64,000 nt of DNA from Opitutia bacterium ISCC 52 (GCA_014529675.2 CP076040.1:3305894-3369893), one strand, 5' to 3'; positions 43,087 through 52,721 are shown, numbered from the stretch's first letter. Notes: generated by a model not told the origin, from the letters alone. Numbers and translations: made by a program.

Positions 43087-44688
43087 TTAGCGCTTCGGCA
43101 CTGCCGCCTTCCAACCTGCATTGAATTGTTTTAACAACGTTTCCACCACCTTCGGTCGTCTGTCTGCGATGTTCTTCGTCTCAGAAGGATCATTCTTATG
43201 GTCGTACAGTTCCATAAAGAGTGGTTCCGCACTTGGATCCAGGTAGTCCTTCCAGATTACAAAGCGGTACCGATTCGTTCGCATCGCATAACCCATCAAA
43301 TCATTCTCAAACAACTCGCGATCCCATTTGTCACCCTGTTGCTGAATGATCCTCGCTTCCACTTTTTCAATGAGTGGTCCAAAGAAGGTTTCTCGCGTTC
43401 CCTGGGAAAGTGGATTGGCAGCCCACTCGCGTAGGGCAGGATTTGGAAACTGGCTGAAGGCTGCTTTCTTCCAAGCACGATCCGGTTTTTCAATCAATGG
43501 GACAAAACTGGTACCTTCCAAATGACTTGGAAGGTCAACCCCTGTGAGCTCGCACAAGGTCGGATACATATCAATGAGCTCAACCAGGGCATCGGTCTTT
43601 TTGCCTCTGTTTTCATCAGACATGTCTGGTGTCGAAATCATGAGGGGCACACGAGTACCGATTTCGTAATTGGTGGCCTTCCCCCACACGCCCATATCTC
43701 CCAGGTGCCACCCATGATCTCCCCAAAAGATGATAATGGTATTATCTCGAACACCTGCTTCTTCCAGTGCATCTATCATGAGCCCTACCTGCGCATCGAT
43801 ATAGCTGGTGCAAGCGAGGTAGGCATGTCGAAGGGTGCGTGAGAGCTCCGGACCAATGGGACCATCCTTGGGTATGCCATGACGCACACGGAGTTCAAAC
43901 GAGGCATGTAAGCCCATGGCCGCTCCATTCTTCGGCGCTTCCTGATGCTCAGCTAATTCGATGTCCTCGGCATCATAGTAGTCCCAATACTTTTGGGGAG
44001 CGATCCAGTTCAGGTGCGGCTTTTTGAAACCCAGCCCGAGGAAGAAAGGTTTATCATTTTTAACCATTTCCTTCATGGTCGCGATCGCCCGCAGCGTATC
44101 GTAACCATCGGTATAGGCATGATCAGGTACGTCACCCGCTTCATAGGCCGGTCCGTTGCCCAGGCCCTGGCGCGCCTTCTCATCGTAATTGGCGGCTGCA
44201 TCTGCCCGGTTCTTAGCCGCAATCTCTACATTCTCCTTCTTTGCGTAAGATACCGGACGTTTGATGCCTGGCAGATTCTTAACAGCTTCGCGACTCCAAG
44301 AGAGGTCCGGATCGTTGAATCTTCCATGATAAATTTTACCAGCGTAAGTGGTTTCGTAACCGTTAGCGATCAGGTGCTGGGGAAGCGTCAGGATATCGGG
44401 ATTGGCATCCCGGAAATAGGTGTAGTTTTCAATCACACCAATCGTATCAGGCCGTGCACCTGTCATGAGACTGGCTCGCGAAGGACTACAAATCGCTTCC
44501 TGGCAATAGGCGCGATTGAACAGAAGCCCCTCTGCAGCCAGGGCATCCAGATTCGGTGTTATCGCTATGTCCGATCCATAACAACCTAGTTCCGGTCGTA
44601 AGTCATCAGCAGCGATAAATAGGATATTGGGCTTACTAGAAGCAAACGCGCTAGAAGCGCATAAGAAATAGAGGAAGAATATCCTCAT
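43087..44688 (-). CDS. Sulfatase, iduronate-2-sulfatase-like
   Basis: A 533-residue secreted sulfatase from ATG 44688 (signal peptide MRIFFLYFLCASSAFA); the frame upstream to 44733 adds a 15-residue leader. Motifs are AADDLRPELGCYG (27-38), CSPSRASLMTGARPD from Cys67, GKIYHG near 121 in place of GKWH, and WGDHGWHLGDMGVWGK near 345. AADDLRPELGCYG, GKIxHG and GDHGWHLG are the hallmarks of the iduronate-2-sulfatase subgroup. The activity on uronate 2-sulfates is inferred from that subgroup only. It is divergent from the lactonase at 44856. Confidence 0.92.
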   Translation of the reverse strand: MRIFFLYFLCASSAFASSKPNILFIAADDLRPELGCYGSDIAITPNLDALAAEGLLFNRAYCQEAICSPSRASLMTGARPDTIGVIENYTYFRDANPDILTLPQHLIANGYETTYAGKIYHGRFNDPDLSWSREAVKNLPGIKRPVSYAKKENVEIAAKNRADAAANYDEKARQGLGNGPAYEAGDVPDHAYTDGYDTLRAIATMKEMVKNDKPFFLGLGFKKPHLNWIAPQKYWDYYDAEDIELAEHQEAPKNGAAMGLHASFELRVRHGIPKDGPIGPELSRTLRHAYLACTSYIDAQVGLMIDALEEAGVRDNTIIIFWGDHGWHLGDMGVWGKATNYEIGTRVPLMISTPDMSDENRGKKTDALVELIDMYPTLCELTGVDLPSHLEGTSFVPLIEKPDRAWKKAAFSQFPNPALREWAANPLSQGTRETFFGPLIEKVEARIIQQQGDKWDRELFENDLMGYAMRTNRYRFVIWKDYLDPSAEPLFMELYDHKNDPSETKNIADRRPKVVETLLKQFNAGWKAAVPKR

Positions 44689-44855
44689 GGTATGAGTCTT
44701 AAGGAAACGATTGGTGAATATTGCGGTACTCATAACCTTACCAGCAATAGAAATCGGAATCTATACACATTTCGACGGAGAGCGTTTCAATTCAGTGTTG
44801 GAGATGAATCTTGCGGAGCTTGACCGTCCACTCAGCGATCCCTTAGTCCTAATCC

Positions 44856-45857
44856 ATGTTTTCTCGATTCGCTGCTCTATTCGCGCTGATTTCTTTCCCC
44901 TTTACAAACCAGGCTGCCACCGAAGAAACGGTCATGGCAGCAGGAGACAATTCCGGATTGAAGGTGGAAGGGAATGTTGCATTCACCGAAGGGCCCGCGT
45001 GGCATGCGCCCTCAAAAAGTGTGTTCTTCACCGATGTATTGAATAACCGCATCATGCGTCGCGATGCTTCGGGGGCGGTGCAAGTCTATCGCAGTCCATC
45101 GATGCATGCCAACGGACTGGCCTTCGACAATGAGAATAGACTCATTGCCTGTCAGGGTGGCATTGCAGACAGCGTTCGAGGCATTACGCGAACCGAAGCT
45201 GATGGAACCATTGTTTACCTGACCGACAACTATCAAGGAAATCGCTATAACGCGCCCAACGACCTAGCCATCGACTCGAAGGGACGTATCTTTTTTACCG
45301 ACCCCCGTTACGGCCCGCAGGCCGGCAAGGAGATCTTTGACAAGGATGGGAAATCCATTGAAGGGGTTTACCGAATCGATCCGGATGGATCGGTCACACA
45401 AATTCTGACGCACGAAATTGATCGTCCCAACGGGATTGCGATTTCATCCGATGAAAAGTTTCTCTTCGTTGCAGACAACGCCGGAGGCATGCCCAAAGGG
45501 AATCGTAAGCTGTGGCGGTTTGCTTTAAAAAAGAATGGGGATCTGGATACCTCTACCCAGAAGCAGCTCTTTGATTGGCGAAGCAGTCTTGGAATTGACC
45601 GTGGTCCTGATGGCATGGCAGTCGGTAAGGATGGAAACCTCTATGTGACAGCCGGTTGGAACTTCAACCATGCACCCGTTCCCGAACCACGTAAATACAA
45701 GGCCGGTATTTATGTAATCGATCCGAACGGAAAAGGACTGCAGCGCTTTATACCGATCCCACAGGATAACATTACCAACTGCACCTTCGGGGGCGAAGAT
45801 GGGAACACACTGTTTATTACGGCAGGACAACGGTTGTTCAGTATAGAGATTGAGTAG
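44856..45857 (+). CDS. SMP-30/gluconolactonase-like protein, secreted
   Basis: A 333-residue six-bladed propeller. The signal peptide is MFSRFAALFALISFPFTNQA. Metal and active-site segments are FTEGPAWHAP, APNDLAIDSKGRIFFTDPRYG, RPNGIAISSDEKFLFVADN and GPDGMAVGKDGNLYVTAGW. It is a likely sugar-lactone hydrolase in the periplasm. It is shorter than the Tat-type relative at 41806 and uses a Sec signal instead. It is divergent from the iduronate-2-sulfatase-like gene, so the pair may share regulation. Confidence 0.9.
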   Translation: MFSRFAALFALISFPFTNQAATEETVMAAGDNSGLKVEGNVAFTEGPAWHAPSKSVFFTDVLNNRIMRRDASGAVQVYRSPSMHANGLAFDNENRLIACQGGIADSVRGITRTEADGTIVYLTDNYQGNRYNAPNDLAIDSKGRIFFTDPRYGPQAGKEIFDKDGKSIEGVYRIDPDGSVTQILTHEIDRPNGIAISSDEKFLFVADNAGGMPKGNRKLWRFALKKNGDLDTSTQKQLFDWRSSLGIDRGPDGMAVGKDGNLYVTAGWNFNHAPVPEPRKYKAGIYVIDPNGKGLQRFIPIPQDNITNCTFGGEDGNTLFITAGQRLFSIEIE

Positions 45858-46173
45858 GCGGTTTATATAAAATTCGACGGTGTCACCACCGTCGCTACTT
45901 GGAGTCAGAAAGAAAACGTCCCAACTGTAGTCACGGTCCATAGACCGTGGAATGCTCAGATCCATTGGACGGACGCCTCGGCGATGCGTCCCTACCACCG
46001 CTGGCCATACAATAAAAAGGAAGGTAGAGAACGATCGCCGAGCGGTCCGGATCAAGTAATAGCCCATTTGACACACCAGTGTCAAAAAATGTAACTATTG
46101 CTCTACCATACGGAGTAACCCTAACGAAAGACGCCGCTCAGCGACGTTTGTCTCCACTAAGCAATTACCCTAT
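45858..46173. repeat. Hairpin cluster in a gene-free gap
   Basis: A 316-bp gap with no gene. CGACGGTG/CACCGTCG at 45875-45894 (loop TCAC), CACGGTC/GACCGTG at 45932-45949 (loop CATA), GGACGC/GCGTCC near 45971-45991, and TTTGACAC/GTGTCAAA at 46067-46086 (loop ACCA) are all perfect stems. CCCTACC at the middle resembles the GGTAGGGC repeat family. The last hairpin is nearest the DUF1552 start and could be an operator. Confidence 0.6.
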
Positions 46174-47439
46174 ATGAACATCAATCGACGCACGTTTTTG
46201 AAAGGTATGGGTGGCGCCCTTGCGCTACCGATGCTCGATTCCTTTTCTTTCGGTAGCAGCGCAGCTGCTCAAGCCCCTACCCGCTTCCTGGTAGTTGGAA
46301 ATCCGCTGGGTGCACATCCAGAAAATTTCTTTCCTCGCGAATTTGGACAGGACTATACCATGTCCAAGACCTTGAAGTCTTTGGAATGGATCCGAGATCG
46401 ATTGACCATCCTTTCCCACACCGACCATGGCATGGTCAGTGGGCATGGACGGGAGATTGCATTCTTGAATGGGATTCTTCCTGAGACCGCCGGAGCCTAT
46501 CCGGAAAAGAACATTTCGATCGATCAATTGATTGCCCGTAGAACCAGTTCCCAAGTCCGCTTCCCCTATATCAACGCCGCCCTCGAACGTGGCATTCGTA
46601 TGAGCTGGAATTCCAATGGCGTAGAGGTCAAACCTTACACGGATCCACAAAAACTCTTCGATCACCTCTTCCTCAATCTCACAACGAAGGAACGCAAAAC
46701 ACGACGGGAACTCATTGAACGCAACGGAAGTATTCTAGATGCGGTGGGTGATCAATTATCGACCCTGAAGCGCAACGGATCCAATACTGACAAGGAACGA
46801 CTCGACCAATACGAAACGTCCGTGCGCGAATTGGAAGGAGCATTCTCAGATCGAGCCAATTGGATTGATAAGGACAAACCCGAGTACGATATTTCCGAGC
46901 ATTTTAACAGTTACGAGGTCACGGTGAAAAATCGCTACAGCGCCATCTTCGACATGATCGGCTATGCGTTCCAAACGGACCTGACCCGGGTAGCCACCGT
47001 GGCATTTCCGAATGAGTTGAGTTACACCGACGTCGATGGCGTAACACGTGGTTACCACGCTTGTACTCACAATGGGAAGAAGCAGGAAGTGATCGACGAA
47101 CTGGTCGCCATCGAATCGTTCCAAGTTTCTCAGCTCAGCCGTCTAATGAAAAGACTGGATGAGATCAAAGAGCCCAATGCGGATGGAACGATGCTCGATC
47201 ATACCGTCATTCTCTTTGGAAGTGGTATGGGTTATGGAGGCACTCACTCGAATCGCAATCTTCCTATCCTGGTCGCTGGAGGCGGATTCAAGCACAAGGG
47301 CCATGTCGACACACGCAACAGCGCTGGTAAGAACATGCCGCTCTGTAATCTTTACGTCACCCTGCAGCAACGCTTCGGCATCGAACAGGACGAATTCAAC
47401 ACCAGCACTGGTGCTTTCGACCTTCCCTCCAATGCCTAA
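46174..47439 (+). CDS. DUF1552 protein with Tat-type signal
   Basis: A 421-residue DUF1552 protein. NRRTFLKGMGGALALPML at 4-21 is a twin-arginine signal. Family segments are SHTDHGMVSGHGREIAFLNG, SIDQLIA and DHTVILFGSGMGYGGTHSNR. Function is not established; the family nearly always precedes a DUF1592-type cytochrome, as here. ATG follows TTACCCTAT. It shares an 8-bp overlap with the next gene (start 47432). Confidence 0.92.
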   Translation: MNINRRTFLKGMGGALALPMLDSFSFGSSAAAQAPTRFLVVGNPLGAHPENFFPREFGQDYTMSKTLKSLEWIRDRLTILSHTDHGMVSGHGREIAFLNGILPETAGAYPEKNISIDQLIARRTSSQVRFPYINAALERGIRMSWNSNGVEVKPYTDPQKLFDHLFLNLTTKERKTRRELIERNGSILDAVGDQLSTLKRNGSNTDKERLDQYETSVRELEGAFSDRANWIDKDKPEYDISEHFNSYEVTVKNRYSAIFDMIGYAFQTDLTRVATVAFPNELSYTDVDGVTRGYHACTHNGKKQEVIDELVAIESFQVSQLSRLMKRLDEIKEPNADGTMLDHTVILFGSGMGYGGTHSNRNLPILVAGGGFKHKGHVDTRNSAGKNMPLCNLYVTLQQRFGIEQDEFNTSTGAFDLPSNA

Positions 47440-49951
47440 GTCTATTTTACCATTTGTGCTGGTTGCTTCCATAGCCACCAGCTCCACGACTCTAGCCAAT
47501 GAGGCTCTCATGGAGACCCATTGCGGCAAATGTCACAATGATGAGGATCTCAAAGGTGACCTCAGTCTGAACTATTTGGGTAAGAGCCCGGACTACGACA
47601 ATTTTTTCCTCTGGGAGGACAGTTTGGACTTCGTAACCACCAACGAGATGCCTCCCCCTGAAAAGAGCGAGCTCTCGGAAGCTGATCGTGAGCGCTTGAT
47701 ACTGTTTCTGAGGCAAAAGATAAGAGATTACCACGAACAAGACTCTGCGCCACACCGCTCTTCGCCACGCCGTCTCAACAACCGGGAGCTGGCAAACAGC
47801 GTGGCCCACGTGTTGCTCATCGAAGATGTCGGGACTCATCAACCGGTCGCCAACCTTCTGGGTGATACCTTGGAAGATGGATTCGACACCAATCCCGACG
47901 CATTAGGATTAAGCCAGTATCATCTAGAGCAATACATCACCTCCCTTCGTCGCATCCTGGACGCCACGCTTTTTGAAGGCCCTCAACCTAAGACTCAAAA
48001 ATACACGGTTGGTGTTGAGCATCTCAAGGTCACAAACCCGTCCCAAAGAAACCGCTACCAACGCGACAATCGTACTGAGGATAGTATTGAGATTTTGGAT
48101 ATCAGGCTCCGCGCCTTCTTTGAAAATTTCAAGACCATACCAGAATCGGGTCGCTACCGCATCAAGATCCAGGCAGCAGGCATAGATCGAGGCATTTACG
48201 ATGCCGAAGAAACCGGTATGTATCACGGAGATCCCATTCAACTTGGCGTGGAACTCGGGGACAGGAATCACACATTCGACCTGCGAGATGGGACAGCAGG
48301 GACCTACGAAATCGATGAGTGGCTCGCCGAAGGTACAAGGTTATTGCTCTCCCATAAGACGGACGGCCTACGCATGAGGGGCAATGGTAACTTCAAGTTT
48401 CAATATCGAATCGCACACGACTTCCTCAAAGAGACAAACAAGGACCTCTATAACTATGTCGTTAGCGAAGAAGTGCCCGTTGCAAAATCCAGAAAGGACG
48501 TTCCAAGCCATTGGGTACACTGGATGGACTACTGGCAGGGACCGCGCCCTCGTCTTTTTGGCGCAGAAATCGAAGGCCCTCTCTATGAAAGCTGGCCGCC
48601 CAAACGCCATATCGCAATCCTTGGGAAGAACCCAACGATTGAAAATGCGGAAACCATTTTACGTCCCATTGCCGAACGGGCCTGGCGCCGAGAGGTACGC
48701 GAGGGTGAACTCAATGCCATAATAGGTCTGGTCCAATCCAGTGCCAAAAACCTGGGTACCATTGGTGCTTTCAAGGAAGGCATCGTGGCCATCCTGGTCT
48801 CTCCCTCTTTTCTCCTTGTCAATTCGGAAGACGGAGAAGCTGCCGAACGATTTGCATCCAAATTCAGCTACTTCCTTAAGAGCACCATCCCCAATGAACG
48901 GACTCTCGCTTCTGCCCGTAAAGGAGGTCTCGACAGTTATCGAGAAGTGCGTAACGAGGTCAAACGCCAGTTCCGTAAAAACGAAGCCGAAGAATTCTTA
49001 AAGGAATTTTCACAGGCCTGGCTACAACTGGATCGCATCAACTTCATGGCTCCGGATCCGGAACATTTCCCACTCTACGATCGCAAACGCGTCAGCCAGG
49101 ATATGGTGGATGAGGCCGTGGCCTTTTTCGAACATGCGATCGATAAGAATATTCCGATACCAGAATTTCTGTCGGCCAACTATTCATTCATCAATGCCGA
49201 CTTAGCCAAGGTCTACGATGTTCAAGGGGTTCCTCAAGATTCCAAGTTACGTAAATACACGTTTAAGGATGGACGTCGTGGCGGACTGCTCGGCATGGGT
49301 GCCTTCCTGACGCTAACCGCCGACAGTCTGGGCACCTCCCCCATTCACCGAGCCATCTACGTAATGGAAAACTTGTTGGGTATTCATCCGAATCCCCCAC
49401 CGGCTGATGTAAACATTCAGGAGCCTGATGTACGGCAGGCAAAGACCATCAAAGAGATTCTGGCCGCTCACACGGCTGATGAAACCTGCGCATCCTGCCA
49501 CCGAGCCATTGATCCTTACGGTTACGCGTTTGAGAACTTCGATCCTATGGGAGCCTGGCGTGACACGTACACCATGCAAATCGCGGAACGCCCTTCTGAG
49601 AAAGAACTCGAGAAAATTGCGGAAGAAGACAAACGCCTGGCATCTCTGGGTCTGCCACCCGTTCCCAAACCTTGGGAAAACGAGCCCATCCCCGTTGATT
49701 CCTCCGAGAAATTTCGCAATGGCACCGAGTATAAGGATATTATCGAATACCGTGCCTTGATGTCCTCGGAGGCCAATCGCGATCGCTTTGTCCGCTGTTT
49801 CATTTCCAAGCTCCTCACCTACGCCAATGGCGAAGAACCCAATAACTACTGGGAGCTCGAGAAGATTCTAGCGAAGTCAGCTGAAAACGATTATCGTATC
49901 GTCGACACGATTGCGGCCGTGGCGCACAGTCCGCTGTTCCGGGAGGAATGA
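47432..49951 (+). CDS. DUF1592-family planctomycete-type cytochrome protein
   Basis: An 839-residue exported protein. ATG at 47432 overlaps the DUF1552 gene by 8 bp and gives a Sec signal (MPKSILPFVLVASIATSSTTLA); a longer frame from 47159 lies in the DUF1552 gene and is discarded. CGKCH at 31-35 is the haem motif of the PSCyt1-like domain. DUF1587 (RLNNRELANSVAHVL), DUF1592, DUF1588 with a second CASCH in ETCASCHRAIDPYGYAFENF, and DUF1585 at the C-terminus follow in the usual order. It is a partner of DUF1552; the role is unknown but probably redox-linked at the cell surface. Confidence 0.93.
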   Translation: MPKSILPFVLVASIATSSTTLANEALMETHCGKCHNDEDLKGDLSLNYLGKSPDYDNFFLWEDSLDFVTTNEMPPPEKSELSEADRERLILFLRQKIRDYHEQDSAPHRSSPRRLNNRELANSVAHVLLIEDVGTHQPVANLLGDTLEDGFDTNPDALGLSQYHLEQYITSLRRILDATLFEGPQPKTQKYTVGVEHLKVTNPSQRNRYQRDNRTEDSIEILDIRLRAFFENFKTIPESGRYRIKIQAAGIDRGIYDAEETGMYHGDPIQLGVELGDRNHTFDLRDGTAGTYEIDEWLAEGTRLLLSHKTDGLRMRGNGNFKFQYRIAHDFLKETNKDLYNYVVSEEVPVAKSRKDVPSHWVHWMDYWQGPRPRLFGAEIEGPLYESWPPKRHIAILGKNPTIENAETILRPIAERAWRREVREGELNAIIGLVQSSAKNLGTIGAFKEGIVAILVSPSFLLVNSEDGEAAERFASKFSYFLKSTIPNERTLASARKGGLDSYREVRNEVKRQFRKNEAEEFLKEFSQAWLQLDRINFMAPDPEHFPLYDRKRVSQDMVDEAVAFFEHAIDKNIPIPEFLSANYSFINADLAKVYDVQGVPQDSKLRKYTFKDGRRGGLLGMGAFLTLTADSLGTSPIHRAIYVMENLLGIHPNPPPADVNIQEPDVRQAKTIKEILAAHTADETCASCHRAIDPYGYAFENFDPMGAWRDTYTMQIAERPSEKELEKIAEEDKRLASLGLPPVPKPWENEPIPVDSSEKFRNGTEYKDIIEYRALMSSEANRDRFVRCFISKLLTYANGEEPNNYWELEKILAKSAENDYRIVDTIAAVAHSPLFREE

Positions 49952-49960
49952 GAATAGGCA

Positions 49961-49985
49961 GGTAGGGCCATAGCATCCTTGCTAT
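49961..49985. repeat. GGTAGGGC-family repeat, single end
   Basis: GGTAGGGC at 49961-49968 followed by CATAGCATCCTTGCTATG, a 6-bp stem hairpin. It lies in the short gap between the DUF1592 gene and the lactonase gene. The same layout (GGTAGGGC then a hairpin ending in TGCCG) is found at 60308. Confidence 0.65.
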
Positions 49986-50038
49986 GCCGCAATTTCATCT
50001 GAAAAATGTTCAGGAATTAACCACGAATACCGTTAATT

Positions 50039-51175
50039 ATGTATTACCTTAGATCTCTTCTCTTTATATTCGTGTCCATTCTAAGACTGTCGGCAAACCT
50101 CGGTAGTGTCCATTGTCAGGCCTTCTCGCTATCGCTCGTGATGTGGTTAATTTTTTCCATTATTCCACTTCCCGCTCATGCGAGTCGTGTTTTCGTTTCA
50201 ACATCGAATCCCAACCAACTGAAGGTCTACGCGCTCGACGAACAATCGGGAACACTGAGCCTCGAAAACAACATTCCTACCAGCGGGCCTCCGGGATGTT
50301 TTAGTTTTAACGAAGCTGGTGACCGCCTCTATGTATCCATTCGGCAATTGGGCAAGATCACTGCTTACGCGCTGGACGAAAACGGGCAGGCAACTCAGCT
50401 CAATGAAGTAAGTGCAGAATCCTATCCGGGTTACGTCCGAGTCCACGAATCTGGAAAGTTTTTATTCTGCTCTTACTACCAAGCCGGGCAGGTCAATGTA
50501 TACGGTATCCATGAAGACGGTACGCTTTCACAAGACCCAATCCAAACGATCAAGACCGATGCCAATGCCCACGCAGTGGTAACGGATCCCAAGGGCGAAT
50601 ATCTTTTTGTCCCACACACGCGGCCCAATAAAATCTTTCAATTCAAGATCAATACCCGGACCGGTAATTTGACACCAACCAATCCACCATTTCTTCAACG
50701 AGCAGCGAGCACGGGGCCACGACACCTCTGGTTTCATCCTACTTCCAGCATAGCTTATGGGAGTAATGAGCAAGGCAGTAGCATTAGCACCTACTCGCTG
50801 GATACGAGAGACGGCACTTTCTCGACCATCGAAACCTTATCCAGCCTTCCCACCGAATTTTCAGACAACAACTCCACGGCGGATATCGAAGTCCACCCCT
50901 CCGGCGAATTTGTATACATCGCCAACCGAGGACATAACTCTATCGCCAGTTATGCGATCGATGAAATAGATGGTACTCTGAGTTTCATTCAGCACACATT
51001 CGTGGAACCAGTTCCGCGTTCGTTCAACATCACACCCGATGGAGACTTTTTAATCGCGGCGGGGCAGCAATCCGGGAAACTCCGGGTTTTTCGCATCGAC
51101 GAGAAGGGACAGCTCAAACACACGCAGACCCTCAACACAGAAGGCGCGCCCTGGTGGGTGGTCAGTCAACCATGA
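50039..51175 (+). CDS. Lactonase family seven-bladed propeller protein
   Basis: A 378-residue 6-phosphogluconolactonase-type (YbhE-like) beta-propeller. It has a secretory N-terminus; two starts are possible, ATG 50039 (MYYLRSLLFIFVSILRLS) and the in-frame ATG at codon 35 (MWLIFSIIPLPAHA), each giving a hydrophobic leader. Repeat units include YALDEQSGTLSLE, YALDENGQATQLNE, YGIHEDGTLSQD and YAIDEIDGTLSF. It may hydrolyse a sugar lactone in the periplasm. It overlaps the HAD gene by ATGA and so heads a small operon with the two dehalogenase-like genes. Confidence 0.85.
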   Translation: MYYLRSLLFIFVSILRLSANLGSVHCQAFSLSLVMWLIFSIIPLPAHASRVFVSTSNPNQLKVYALDEQSGTLSLENNIPTSGPPGCFSFNEAGDRLYVSIRQLGKITAYALDENGQATQLNEVSAESYPGYVRVHESGKFLFCSYYQAGQVNVYGIHEDGTLSQDPIQTIKTDANAHAVVTDPKGEYLFVPHTRPNKIFQFKINTRTGNLTPTNPPFLQRAASTGPRHLWFHPTSSIAYGSNEQGSSISTYSLDTRDGTFSTIETLSSLPTEFSDNNSTADIEVHPSGEFVYIANRGHNSIASYAIDEIDGTLSFIQHTFVEPVPRSFNITPDGDFLIAAGQQSGKLRVFRIDEKGQLKHTQTLNTEGAPWWVVSQP

Positions 51176-51882
51176 ATCAAGTAAAAGCTATACTCTTTGA
51201 TGTCTTCGGAACCATAGTGGACTGGCGTGGATCCATCATTCGCGAAGTTTCTAAGGTCGGTAACAGACTAGGGATATCTGGTGATTGGGGCCGCTTTGCA
51301 GACCGTTGGAGAGATGGCTACTATACCGGCACTCAAGACGTGGTGAACGGAAAGCGAGAATGGGTATCAGCAGACGCACTACACCTGGAGCGGCTCGAGA
51401 GTCTTAAACCCGAGTTTGGATTGGATGATCTCAACGAAGAGGAAACCATCCAGTTGAACAAAGCCTGGCATCGACTCGACCCGTGGCGTGATTCGGTTGA
51501 AGGCCTAACACGCCTTAAACAGAAATTCATCATTGGCAGCCTTTCCAACGGTAACATTGGACTGCTGGTGAATCTGGCAAAGCATGCCGGACTACCCTGG
51601 GACATCGTTCTGAGCGGAGAAAACTATCGGTCATACAAACCCGATGCGAGTGTGTATCTGGGAGCCGTTGAAACCCTGGGACTCAAAGCTTATGAAGTGA
51701 TGATTGCCGCGGCTCACTTAACGGATCTGCAAAATGCAAAGAAGAACGGTCTATCGACAGCCTTTATAGCTCGCCCAGATGAATTCGGAGACGGTGAATA
51801 CAAACCGGATCTCGAAACTGATGAGAGCGTAGATGTGAATGCATCCGATTTCCTCAATCTGGCTGAGCAACTTCGAGTCTGA
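51172..51882 (+). CDS. HAD hydrolase, haloacid dehalogenase type II-like
   Basis: A 236-residue HAD-superfamily enzyme. ATG 51172 overlaps the lactonase stop (ATGA). ILFDVFGTIVDW carries the nucleophile Asp10; WRDGYY has Arg47, equivalent to the halide-binding Arg of L-2-haloacid dehalogenases; SLSNGNIG is the Ser/Asn motif; SYKPDASVY holds the conserved Lys. At the last motif characterised enzymes have SSNxWD, while here it is AAAHLTD, so the Ser and Asn are lost. A haloacid dehalogenase role is therefore uncertain; a phosphatase or other HAD activity is possible. A DehI-like gene follows after 8 bp. Confidence 0.85.
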   Translation: MNQVKAILFDVFGTIVDWRGSIIREVSKVGNRLGISGDWGRFADRWRDGYYTGTQDVVNGKREWVSADALHLERLESLKPEFGLDDLNEEETIQLNKAWHRLDPWRDSVEGLTRLKQKFIIGSLSNGNIGLLVNLAKHAGLPWDIVLSGENYRSYKPDASVYLGAVETLGLKAYEVMIAAAHLTDLQNAKKNGLSTAFIARPDEFGDGEYKPDLETDESVDVNASDFLNLAEQLRV

Positions 51883-51890
51883 ATGATGCC

Positions 51891-52721
51891 ATGTCTGCTG
51901 AACACGGTCACGACCCCGTAAACGCCATTTCAGAAGCTGCAGCTACTGGCAGGACAGCGGAGATTTTTGCCGAGATCCGAGAAGTCATGCAGATTCCTCT
52001 CGTCACGTCTATCTGGCGAACTCTAGATGCCATTGAGGGTGGACTTGAAGCAGCTTGGGCAGCGACAAAGCCGATTTACCTGTCAGGTCAACCCGATGCG
52101 TTGCTCAAACAATTAAGAGCAGACATACACCTCCCTATTCCAAAAGCGATCACCACTAATGAGTTGATGTCTGCTGGTATTAACGAGGCAGATCTTCGAC
52201 CGATCAGCTCAATTCTCGCCGCGTACAATCGTTCAAACAGTCTGAATCTGATCGCGCTTACCGCACTCGTTCGTAAAGGAAGCTATAGACAAGGTGACCC
52301 CGTTAAATTACCAACGGTTCAATGGCCAGAATTACCACCCTTGCTTTCGAAAGCGGAAATCGATCTCGAAAATTGGTCTTTGTTGGAGCGGACCATAGCA
52401 TTGGGCGTTAATCTCCCGACGACTGCCCTCCCCACACTGTGGAGACATTTAATTCATTGGCCCGGTTTCATCGAGCTCATGCTGAAGCACTATCAACCTC
52501 TGCATGACAGCGGGGAACTTTTTAACATGGTCGGCAAAATCACTAAGTACGTGGAAACGCACGCTCCAGAAATGTCGAACTTTCGAGACACCTCCGTAGA
52601 CGTACCCGAAGCGGCGGTACAAATGATAGAAGACTACATCGGTGCGCCCCCTTCGGTTAGCCGTATGACTAGCCTGGGGTCCAGCGTGGAAAAATGGTTT
52701 AGGGCAAACATGGGATTGTAG
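51891..52721 (+). CDS. DehI-like (group I haloacid dehalogenase fold) protein
   Basis: A 276-residue, mainly helical protein with two sequence-related halves, as in DehI/DL-2-haloacid dehalogenases: EIREVMQIPLVTSIWRTLDA, AGINEADLRPISSILAAYN, LIALTAL and the later LWRHLIHWPGFIEL. From a by-eye comparison with Pseudomonas DehI, Asn113 matches the conserved Asn but the catalytic Asp189 position is Leu183 (PTLW). If that alignment holds, it is not a standard dehalogenase. The C-terminal tail is antisense to the tail of the convergent MFS gene and may be a chimeric end. It is an operon partner of the HAD gene. Confidence 0.7.
   Translation: MSAEHGHDPVNAISEAAATGRTAEIFAEIREVMQIPLVTSIWRTLDAIEGGLEAAWAATKPIYLSGQPDALLKQLRADIHLPIPKAITTNELMSAGINEADLRPISSILAAYNRSNSLNLIALTALVRKGSYRQGDPVKLPTVQWPELPPLLSKAEIDLENWSLLERTIALGVNLPTTALPTLWRHLIHWPGFIELMLKHYQPLHDSGELFNMVGKITKYVETHAPEMSNFRDTSVDVPEAAVQMIEDYIGAPPSVSRMTSLGSSVEKWFRANMGL

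Noticed and set aside
43993-44589. Open frame of 198 codons on the plus strand
   Set aside because: It is antisense to the iduronate-2-sulfatase-like gene and lacks family features.
47159-47431. Longer DUF1592 start
   Set aside because: It lies inside the DUF1552 gene; ATG 47432 gives a Sec signal peptide.
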